A stretch of DNA of 8,207 nt. It comes from Comamonadaceae bacterium. GTDB lineage: Bacteria; Pseudomonadota; Gammaproteobacteria; Burkholderiales; Burkholderiaceae. Below the pieces are notes generated by a model. It saw only the letters and a program-made list of their open reading frames with translations, was not told the DNA's origin and searched no databases. Location: assembly GCA_947377705.1 (NCBI GenBank), contig CANCGU010000114.1, positions 1 to 8,207 on the forward strand, in the 5' to 3' direction. Below are positions 1 through 5,340 of this stretch, piece after piece. Each line of letters begins with the position of its first letter. The first letter of the stretch is position 1. The position numbers and the translations under genes were made by a program.

Positions 1-671
1 CCATAGGCATCACGCTGGGTTTGCATACGCGGCGCCTTGTCGGTCGAAGGCCGCAACCAGTTTTTATCTGTCGCTTTGGCCCCATCCACCCGGGCAGGCA
101 CCATGTCTGACGAATGCAAGCTAGAGCTGTGCGCCGAGTCAATTTGACCTTCCAAAATTTGCGCCCAGTTGCAAGGAATGATGATTTTGGCAATCGACAC
201 ACGCACATCTTCTGTCGGCGCCCAAGGCGGCGGGGTGAATTCAGTCATGGTGTCAGCAGGTCCCATATAGGCCCACACAAAACCTCCCCACTCTTTGGTG
301 GGATAGGCCGTGTGCTTGACTTTGCCAGCCATGCCACTGGCCACAGGCTCTGAACTCATCTCAATCACATTGCCAGCGACATCCATCTTCCAGCCGTGAT
401 AGAGGCAACGCAAACCACAGTTTTCATTGCGGCCATAGACCAACGATGCTCGACGATGCGGACAGTACTCGTCCATCACCCCCACGCGGCCCTCGGTGTC
501 ACGAAAGACCACCAAATCTTCGCCCAGCACGCGCGCACGGATGGGTTGACCGTCAGGCTCGCTCACCTCTTCCAATAAACAAATGGCTTGCCAATGGCGA
601 CGCATCAGTTGGCCCATCGGGGCCTTGCCTTCTACGCGACACAACAAATCGTTTTCTTCCGGCGTCAGCAT
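1..671 (-). CDS. Phthalate 4,5-dioxygenase-type Rieske oxygenase, alpha subunit (3' part missing)
   Basis: Catalytic component of a Rieske non-haem iron dioxygenase that should add O2 to the 4,5 positions of phthalate (or a close analogue) to give the cis-dihydrodiol, using electrons from the reductase encoded divergently. The first 223 codons are visible, about half of the usual ~440-residue family length; the rest lies beyond base 1. The Rieske 2Fe-2S motif is complete: C70-x-H72 and C89-x2-H92 (CPHRR and CLYHGW). The start of the catalytic domain shows D178, H181 and H186 in the stretch GQIDSAHSSSLHSS, giving the D-x2-H-x4-H pattern that holds the mononuclear iron. The N-terminus (MLTPEENDLLCRVEG, GQLMRRHW) closely recalls OphA2/Pht3-type phthalate dioxygenases. 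The ATG at 671 is chosen because AAGGA lies 5 bp upstream and a strong promoter precedes it. Family assignment is firm; exact substrate is inferred, mainly from the dihydrodiol dehydrogenase next door. Confidence 0.9.
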   Translation of the reverse strand, partial: MLTPEENDLLCRVEGKAPMGQLMRRHWQAICLLEEVSEPDGQPIRARVLGEDLVVFRDTEGRVGVMDEYCPHRRASLVYGRNENCGLRCLYHGWKMDVAGNVIEMSSEPVASGMAGKVKHTAYPTKEWGGFVWAYMGPADTMTEFTPPPWAPTEDVRVSIAKIIIPCNWAQILEGQIDSAHSSSLHSSDMVPARVDGAKATDKNWLRPSTDKAPRMQTQRDAY

Positions 672-676
672 AAATT

Positions 677-681
677 TCCTT
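677..681 (-). promoter_or_regulatory. Ribosome binding site of the Rieske oxygenase gene
   Basis: AAGGA on the minus strand, 5 bases before the ATG at 671. It is one of only two clear Shine-Dalgarno sequences in the window and supports the chosen start. Confidence 0.65.
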
Positions 682-689
682 TTTTGGGC

Positions 690-718
690 TTGCAAAAAAA
701 TAGTTAGTTGACTAAGAT
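690..718 (+). promoter_or_regulatory. Candidate promoter for the reductase-dehydrogenase-marR operon
   Basis: TTGCAA (690-695) and TAAGAT (713-718) are separated by 17 bp, giving 4/6 and 4/6 matches to the sigma70 -35 and -10 boxes. Transcription would start near 725, leaving a leader of about 50 nt before the ATG at 777. The -10 box overlaps the right arm of the inverted repeat 704-715 and the -10 box of the leftward promoter, so one bound repressor could block both. The boxes are weaker than the leftward ones, so this is a reasonable guess only. Confidence 0.4.
704..715. promoter_or_regulatory. Inverted repeat, candidate MarR operator
   Basis: TTAGT-TG-ACTAA: perfect 5-bp arms with a 2-bp centre, in an AT-rich stretch whose flanks (AATAG on the left, GATTATT on the right) extend the dyad imperfectly. 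It lies at the expected start site of the leftward promoter and touches the -10 box of the rightward one. A MarR-family gene ends the rightward operon, and MarR dimers bind short AT-rich dyads of this kind, so repression relieved by a phthalate-pathway ligand is the likely mode. The assignment of this site to that protein is inferred from position. Confidence 0.55.
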
Positions 719-743
719 TATTTGAATTCTTGATCTATGTCAA
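715..743 (-). promoter_or_regulatory. Strong sigma70-like promoter for the Rieske oxygenase gene
   Basis: On the minus strand, TTGACA (738-743, consensus -35) and TAATCT (715-720, 4/6 to the -10 consensus) are separated by exactly 17 bp. Transcription would start near 708, inside the inverted repeat 704-715, giving a leader of about 37 nt with the AAGGA ribosome site near its end. This is the best promoter in the window. Confidence 0.65.
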
Positions 744-776
744 CTCAACCCCTGTCACACAAAGCACAACAGTTTT

Positions 777-1730
777 ATGAGCGAACACTTCACCCCTCTG
801 CGCGTCACACGCAAACAACGGCTAGCCACAGACATCACTTTGTTTGAACTGGCGCACCCACAAGGACAAGCTTTACCTGCATTCACACCTGGCGCGCACA
901 TCACCGTACAAACACCCACCGGCGTGCGTCGCAGCTATTCTTTGTGTAGCGATCCAGAGCACACCGCAACGTGGCAAATTGCCGTCAAGCGAGATGCCAA
1001 AGGTCGAGGTGGTTCACAAAGCATGTCGGACGATGTGCATGAAGGCGACTTGCTTCCTACTTTGCCTTGGGACAATTTGTTTGAATTAAACGAGGCGGCA
1101 CCCGCCTATATTTTTGTAGCAGGTGGCATTGGCATCACACCCATCCTGTCGATGATTCGACACTTGACCCACCAAGGCCGCACCGATTTCAAGCTTTACT
1201 ACTGCACACGAGACGCAGAAGGCACCGCGTTCAAGGATGAATTGAATGCCCCTGAATTCGCAGGCCTTGTGAAGCTACACCACGACCACGGCGACCCTTC
1301 GCAAGCCCTCGACCTGTGGCCCATCTTCGAGCGCCCCACCAGTGCCCATGTGTATTGCTGCGGCCCACAAGGCCTTATGGACAGCGTGCGCGACATGACA
1401 GGACACTGGCCCACCGAGCGCATCCATTTTGAAAGTTTTGGTGCAGCACAAACGGGGTTTGCAGACAACTTAGCGTTTGATGTGGTGCTCCAAAAGTCTG
1501 GTGCGCGTATCTCCGTGCCAGCCCATCAAAGTATTTTGGAGGCTCTGCGCGCCTGCGGTCATGCGGTGTCCAGCTCTTGCGAAAGTGGTACATGCGGTTC
1601 TTGCCGCACAGGACTGATCTCTGGAGAAGCAGAGCATCGCGACTTGGTACTTCGCCCTGACGAGCATGCACATCAAATCATGGTGTGCGTTTCGCGTGCC
1701 AAATCATCAGAGCTGGTGCTCGACTTATGA
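777..1730 (+). CDS. Phthalate dioxygenase reductase (FMN/NADH/2Fe-2S), class IA type
   Basis: Transfers electrons from NADH through FMN and a plant-type 2Fe-2S centre to the Rieske oxygenase encoded divergently. The 317 residues match the ~320-residue phthalate dioxygenase reductase family, with the order flavin domain, NAD domain, C-terminal ferredoxin domain. The flavin-binding motif RRSYSLC is at 51-57, the NAD-binding loop GGIGITP at 116-122, a CCGP motif at 194-197, and the ferredoxin cysteines are C268, C273, C276 and C304 (CESGTCGSC, then MVC). The ferredoxin at the C-terminus separates this family from NQO5/benzoate-type reductases, which carry it at the N-terminus. No good Shine-Dalgarno precedes the ATG, but the start fits the family N-terminus. 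The last codons overlap the next gene (ATGA). A vanillate demethylase reductase (VanB) has the same layout; the neighbours favour the phthalate role. Confidence 0.92.
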   Translation: MSEHFTPLRVTRKQRLATDITLFELAHPQGQALPAFTPGAHITVQTPTGVRRSYSLCSDPEHTATWQIAVKRDAKGRGGSQSMSDDVHEGDLLPTLPWDNLFELNEAAPAYIFVAGGIGITPILSMIRHLTHQGRTDFKLYYCTRDAEGTAFKDELNAPEFAGLVKLHHDHGDPSQALDLWPIFERPTSAHVYCCGPQGLMDSVRDMTGHWPTERIHFESFGAAQTGFADNLAFDVVLQKSGARISVPAHQSILEALRACGHAVSSSCESGTCGSCRTGLISGEAEHRDLVLRPDEHAHQIMVCVSRAKSSELVLDL

Positions 1731-2920
1731 CCACGTCCAGACTTCGTTTGGGTGTCGCGGGTTTGGGGCGCGCATTCACCTTGATGCTTCCTACTTTAGC
1801 CAACGACCCACGTATTCAGTTGGTCGCAGCCACAGACCCGCAGCCTTTGGCTTGTGCGCAGTTTGAACGTGACTTTGGGGCCCTCTGCGATCCCAACTTC
1901 GAAGCCCTGTGCGCCAATCCTCAAGTGCAGGCCATCTACATTGCCACACCCCACCAACTGCATGCCGCACAGGTAGAAATGGCTGCAGCTTATGGCAAAC
2001 ATGTGATGGTGGAAAAACCCATGGCGCTCACGCTGGATGAATGCACACGGATGATTGAAGCGACCACCCGTGCGGGCGTGGTGTTGATGGTGGGCCACAG
2101 CCACAGCTTCAATGCCCCCATTTTGAGAGCGCACCAACTCATTCAAAGCGGTGAATTCGGACCTGTGCGCATGATTCACGCTCTGAATTACACCGATTTC
2201 TTGTACCGTCCGCGCCGACCTGAAGAGTTAAACACGCAAGCCGGTGGGGGTGTGATATTTAGCCAAGCCGCACATCAAATTGACATCGTTCGGTTGCTTG
2301 GCGGTGGGTTGGTCAACCGCGTCATGGCTCATACCGGCACATGGGACAGCACACGCCCGACCGAAGGGGCATACAGCGCATTGCTGGGGTTTGCAGGGGG
2401 CGCGTTTGCCAGTTTGAGTTACAACGGCTACGGCCATTTCGACAGCGACCGCTGGATGGACGGCATTGGTGAACTGGGCCAACCTAAGAACTGGGCCGAT
2501 CACGGGAACGCTCGCAAGCGTTTGGCAAATGCCAACACAGCGAACGAAGAAGCCCAGCTCAAAGCGGCACGCAACTATGGCGCCCCCCAATGGTCAGGCA
2601 ATACAGCCTTGCCTCCTCACGCGCAACACCAACACTTTGGTCCGATCATCGTCAGTTGTGATCGTGCAGACTTAAGGCCAACACCACAGGGGGTCTGGAT
2701 AGACGGTGATCTCGACGTCAAAATCGATGCGTTAGCGCCCCCCCATTTGCCACGCAGCGAAGTGATAGACGAGTTTTACAACGCTGTGCAGCACGGCAAG
2801 CCTGTGCTGCATAGCGGCGCATGGGCGCGTGCCACGACGGAGGTTAGCTTGGCTATTTTGGCGTCTGCGCAAGGCGATCAAATTTGCACACCCACCCACC
2901 AAGTTCGACCTGAGTATTGA
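1727..2920 (+). CDS. Gfo/Idh/MocA-family dehydrogenase, likely phthalate 4,5-cis-dihydrodiol dehydrogenase
   Basis: Probably oxidises the cis-4,5-dihydrodiol of phthalate to 4,5-dihydroxyphthalate with NAD+. This is the role of OphB/Pht4, which are Gfo/Idh/MocA proteins unlike most aromatic dihydrodiol dehydrogenases. The 397-residue product starts with a Rossmann loop GVAGLGRA (9-16), has the family EKP motif at 96-98 (VEKPMAL) with the catalytic-site lysine K97, and carries a GGGVIF...H..D..R segment at about 173-189 that matches the family's substrate-side motif GGGxxxDxGxHxxD with F-S-Q in place of the first D-x-G. The ATG at 1727 overlaps the reductase stop (ATGA), so translation is probably coupled. 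The frame is open further up to 1685, but that would overlap the ferredoxin domain by 45 bp and puts extra residues before the Rossmann fold. The family is certain; the substrate is inferred from the flanking dioxygenase genes. Confidence 0.85.
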   Translation: MTTSRLRLGVAGLGRAFTLMLPTLANDPRIQLVAATDPQPLACAQFERDFGALCDPNFEALCANPQVQAIYIATPHQLHAAQVEMAAAYGKHVMVEKPMALTLDECTRMIEATTRAGVVLMVGHSHSFNAPILRAHQLIQSGEFGPVRMIHALNYTDFLYRPRRPEELNTQAGGGVIFSQAAHQIDIVRLLGGGLVNRVMAHTGTWDSTRPTEGAYSALLGFAGGAFASLSYNGYGHFDSDRWMDGIGELGQPKNWADHGNARKRLANANTANEEAQLKAARNYGAPQWSGNTALPPHAQHQHFGPIIVSCDRADLRPTPQGVWIDGDLDVKIDALAPPHLPRSEVIDEFYNAVQHGKPVLHSGAWARATTEVSLAILASAQGDQICTPTHQVRPEY

Positions 2921-3406
2921 ATGAAAAAAATCAAACCTGATGAAACGCGCAATATCTTGCGCCATTGGCAAGAAGCGGTTCCCAACGACCGCTTAGCCCA
3001 TTTGGTGCGCGATGCGGGGCGTGCCTACACGCGCGCCTTGCAGCTTCGCCTTGCCGACTACGGCGTTCCGTTTGGACACTGGGCATTTCTACGCATTTTG
3101 TGGGAGTGCGATGGGCTGACCCAGCGCGAACTCAGCGACCGTGCAGGCGTGATGGAGCCCACCACCTTTGCCGCCATGAAAACCATGGAGGCTTTGGGTT
3201 ACATCGAACGCCGGCAATTGCCTGAGAACAAAAAAAATATGTACGTGCACCTAACACCAGCAGGCCGTGCGTTGAAAAAAAAATTAGTCCCCCTTGCAGA
3301 AGACACCAACCAAGTCAGCATTCAAGGGCTCAGTGCCTCAGACATTCAAACCACGCGCCGTGTGTTGCTCACCATTTTGAGAAATTTGGCTCAGGATGAG
3401 CCTTAA
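2921..3406 (+). CDS. MarR-family transcriptional regulator
   Basis: A 161-residue MarR-type winged-helix protein, likely a dimeric ligand-responsive repressor of the phthalate genes. The wHTH covers about residues 54-118: recognition-helix region LTQRELSDRAGVMEPTT (66-82), then a helix MKTMEALGYIERR (86-98), and the wing around 99-114 (PENKKNMYVHLTPAG), all classic for the family. Flanking N- and C-terminal helices (22-48 and 122-157) would form the dimer interface. The ATG directly follows the dehydrogenase stop (TGAATG), so it is co-transcribed and may repress its own operon through the dyad at 704-715. The gene has two A tracts (A8 at 3230-3237 and A9 at 3275-3283) that encode Lys-rich turns. 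The ligand is unknown; phthalate or a pathway intermediate is a guess from context. Confidence 0.9.
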   Translation: MKKIKPDETRNILRHWQEAVPNDRLAHLVRDAGRAYTRALQLRLADYGVPFGHWAFLRILWECDGLTQRELSDRAGVMEPTTFAAMKTMEALGYIERRQLPENKKNMYVHLTPAGRALKKKLVPLAEDTNQVSIQGLSASDIQTTRRVLLTILRNLAQDEP

Positions 3407-3432
3407 AAAGACGAGGCATGCTCGTCGATAAT
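3403..3432 (+). promoter_or_regulatory. Possible promoter for the bioMNY cluster
   Basis: TTAAAA (3403-3408) and GATAAT (3427-3432, 5/6 to the -10 consensus) are separated by 18 bp. Transcription would begin near 3439, inside the large inverted repeat 3432-3455. The -10 box is good, the -35 box poor. Read-through from the marR operon is an alternative source of transcripts. Confidence 0.35.
3410..3426 (+). terminator. Hairpin after marR, weak or attenuating terminator
   Basis: GACGAG-GCATG-CTCGTC: 6-bp perfect arms and a 5-nt loop, starting 4 nt after the marR stop codon. It is GC-rich enough to fold but is followed by GATAATC rather than a U tract, so it is not a standard intrinsic terminator. 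It may end or reduce transcription from the phthalate operon, or simply protect the 3' end. Confidence 0.35.
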
Positions 3433-3455
3433 CAAAAATAGTCATCTATTTTTGA
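3432..3455. repeat. 24-bp perfect inverted repeat just upstream of bioM
   Basis: Arms TCAAAAATAG and CTATTTTTGA (10 bp, no mismatch) around the spacer TCAT. It ends 2 bp before the ATG of bioM at 3458 and starts in the candidate -10 box. A regulator bound here would block initiation; as RNA it would fold into an AU-rich hairpin hiding the translation start. It does not match the BirA operator (TTGTAAACC type) or the alphaproteobacterial BioR box (TTATMKATAA) as I know them. Its inner part (ATAGT) resembles the left part of the dyad near 702-715, so the neighbouring MarR protein is a possible but unproven binder. Confidence 0.6.
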
Positions 3456-3457
3456 AC

Positions 3458-4168
3458 ATGCACGCCAAGTCTGTCAGCCCCGTCTTTAAAAACACCTGCG
3501 GTATCACCCTCGATCAAATCACATTGGTTCGTGGACGCACAACGGTGTTTGCCGAACTGTCGCTGCAGCTCAACGAGCCACGCATTGGCTTGATTGGCGA
3601 CAACGGCGCGGGCAAAAGCAGTTTGTTCCGCCTCATCTGCGGTTTAGACCAGCCGCAGCAAGGACAGGTGGTGTTGCCGCAAGGCGAAAACGCTGTGGGC
3701 ATGATGTTTCAAAACCCAGACGAGCAAATCATCTTTCCAACGGTGGAAGAGGAATTGGCGCTGAGCTTGCATCGCCTCAAGCTTTCACGCGCTGAAACTC
3801 AAGTTCGTGTGCGTGACTGGCTCGCGGCTCGTGGCTTGGCACACTGGGCGCCAAGAGCGATTGGCAGCCTGAGCCAAGGCCAGCGGCAACATGTGTGCTG
3901 GCTGGCATTGATGATTGCATCACACACCACCCTGTTGCTAGATGAGCCTTACTCCAGCCTCGATTTACCAGGTCAAGCCTTGTTACATCGAGACATTGCA
4001 CAAGCGCAGCAACAAATTATTGTGTCCACACACGTACTCGATCATGTGCGTCACTTTGAGCGTGTCATTTGGCTAGACCAAGGCCAAGTTCGTCTCGATG
4101 GTCCGGGTATGACTATCTGCGCGGCCTACGAAGCCGATGTGGCTTTACGAACAGCACAAAGTCTATGA
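3458..4168 (+). CDS. bioM: BioM, ATP-binding subunit of ECF biotin transporter
   Basis: ATPase of the energy-coupling module that drives biotin uptake with BioN and BioY; it acts at the inner face of the cytoplasmic membrane. The 236-residue protein holds every ABC motif: Walker A GDNGAGKSS (47-55), Q-loop MFQNPDEQ (83-90), signature LSQGQ (138-142), Walker B TLLLDEP (158-164) and switch histidine H192 (STH). The Q-loop NPDEQ is typical of ECF-type (BioM/CbiO) ATPases. The ATG at 3458 is preferred; an in-frame TTG at 3452 would add two residues but lies inside the inverted repeat. No Shine-Dalgarno is evident. The stop overlaps the bioN start (ATGA), indicating coupled translation. Specific assignment to biotin rests on bioY two genes downstream. 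Confidence 0.92.
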   Translation: MHAKSVSPVFKNTCGITLDQITLVRGRTTVFAELSLQLNEPRIGLIGDNGAGKSSLFRLICGLDQPQQGQVVLPQGENAVGMMFQNPDEQIIFPTVEEELALSLHRLKLSRAETQVRVRDWLAARGLAHWAPRAIGSLSQGQRQHVCWLALMIASHTTLLLDEPYSSLDLPGQALLHRDIAQAQQQIIVSTHVLDHVRHFERVIWLDQGQVRLDGPGMTICAAYEADVALRTAQSL

Positions 4169-4758
4169 AAAGCCTGTACAGCGAACAACCCACATGGCTG
4201 CATGCTGTGCCCGCTTATGCGAAGTTAGCGGCTTTGGCTTTACTTGGCACGGGCTTGTTTTTTACAGATCAACTGATCGCGCTCAGCGTGAGTGGTTTGG
4301 TGTGCCTTGGCATCTTCGCCTCTTTGGGGCGAGTCACCGCCAATGCGAAGCCTTTGCTGATGGGCTTAGGGCTTGCTTGTGTGTTAATTGCCGCGTTTCA
4401 CTTGTGGATGCAGCATCCCGTCTTGGCCGCCATTACCGTGTTGCGTTTGGTCAGCACCACATTGATGGGGATTGCCCTCACACTGACCACGCGCTACAGC
4501 GATTTGCTGCATGTGTTCGAGCGGGTTCTATCGCCTCTGAACAGCTTGGGAGTTTCTTCTGAACGCCTCGCGTTGCAATTGGCACTGATGTTGCGATTTA
4601 CCGAGCACTTTTTCATTCTCTGGCGTCGTTTAGATGAGGCCCACCGCTTGCGTACAGGCAAGGCTGGCGGTTTTAAAATACTCGCGCCGCTCACCATTCA
4701 AATGCTGGTGTCAGCCCGCCATGTGGCGGACACCTTGCATGTACGCCTTCGCCGTTGA
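4165..4758 (+). CDS. bioN: BioN, transmembrane T-component of ECF biotin transporter
   Basis: Membrane scaffold linking BioM to the biotin-binding subunit BioY. The 197-residue protein begins with a T-component-like sequence (TWLHAVPAYAKLAALALLG) and has hydrophobic segments at about 20-35, 37-53, 64-81, 85-107 and 174-185. The cytoplasmic coupling helices lie around 111-163 (YSDLLHVFERVLSPL to RRLDEAHRLRTG). The EcfT coupling motifs, usually A-R-G like, are degenerate here: HRLRTG (160-165) and, at the very end, LHVRLRR (191-197). The ATG overlaps the bioM stop; the open frame extends upstream to 4069, but that would overlap bioM by about 100 bp and lacks the family N-terminus. The size is normal for BioN. 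Confidence 0.85.
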   Translation: MKSLYSEQPTWLHAVPAYAKLAALALLGTGLFFTDQLIALSVSGLVCLGIFASLGRVTANAKPLLMGLGLACVLIAAFHLWMQHPVLAAITVLRLVSTTLMGIALTLTTRYSDLLHVFERVLSPLNSLGVSSERLALQLALMLRFTEHFFILWRRLDEAHRLRTGKAGGFKILAPLTIQMLVSARHVADTLHVRLRR

Positions 4759-4779
4759 TCCGATGGTCATCCATTCCAT

Positions 4780-5340
4780 ATGAACACCTCTTCTTTATCT
4801 GTCGCTTTGGTTTCGTTGTTTGCAGCCTTGATTGCTGTTTTCGGCTTGATTCCTAAAATTGACTTGCCTTTGGGCGTGCCGATTACTTTGCAAACCCTGG
4901 GCGTGATGCTTGCGGGTTGCTTGCTTGGCCCTAAACGGGCATTGCAAGCCTTGCTACTTTTTTTAGCTGCGGTGGCGTTAGGCTTGCCTTTGCTGTCGGG
5001 TGGCCGGGGCGGTTTGGGGGTGTTCTTTTCTCCAGCGAGTGGCTACCTCATAGGCTGGCCTGTGGGTGCTTTCGTGACCGGCTGGGTCATGACCTTATTG
5101 CCAACACACGCACCACGCAACGCAGCCATCAGCGCCTTTGTTGCCTCGGCATTGGGTGGCTTACTGGTGGTGCATGTGTTTGGCGTGGTGGGTTTGGTGA
5201 ACATCGCCAACCTGTCTTGGGAACAAGCCATCATGGGGACCTTGGTGTTTGTGCCCGGTGACTTGATCAAGTGCGCTTTGTGTGCGACCGTGGTTCACAC
5301 CGTGGCGCGTGGCTTGCCAGATTGGCGCTTGGGTGGCTGA
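4780..5340 (+). CDS. bioY: BioY, biotin-binding S-component
   Basis: Integral membrane protein that binds biotin with high affinity; with BioM and BioN it forms the full ECF transporter. The 186 residues match the family in length and carry its signatures: LGVPITLQTLGVMLAGCLLGPKR (given in part: 31-53), the LSGGRGGLGVFFSPASGYLIG loop (about 72-92, GGRGG at 74-78), GWPVGAFVTG (92-101), and the PGDLIK motif (159-164), whose aspartate D161 belongs to the biotin site region in known BioY structures. About six hydrophobic helices are visible. It starts 21 bp after bioN without a clear ribosome site and overlaps the next gene by 8 bp if that begins at GTG 5333. Confidence 0.95.
   Translation: MNTSSLSVALVSLFAALIAVFGLIPKIDLPLGVPITLQTLGVMLAGCLLGPKRALQALLLFLAAVALGLPLLSGGRGGLGVFFSPASGYLIGWPVGAFVTGWVMTLLPTHAPRNAAISAFVASALGGLLVVHVFGVVGLVNIANLSWEQAIMGTLVFVPGDLIKCALCATVVHTVARGLPDWRLGG

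Noticed and set aside
114..673. Three short plus-strand open frames
   Set aside because: They are antisense to the Rieske oxygenase, whose Rieske and iron-site motifs are intact on the minus strand.
1796..2179. 127-codon open frame on the minus strand
   Set aside because: Opposite the Rossmann domain of the dehydrogenase; no ribosome site or homology-like motif.
3452..3457. TTG at 3452 as the bioM start
   Set aside because: Rare start codon inside the inverted repeat; the ATG two codons later gives a normal BioM without loss.
3407..3457. BirA or BioR operator upstream of bioM
   Set aside because: Neither the TTGTAAACC/GGTTTACAA pair nor TTATMKATAA is present; the dyad found is different.
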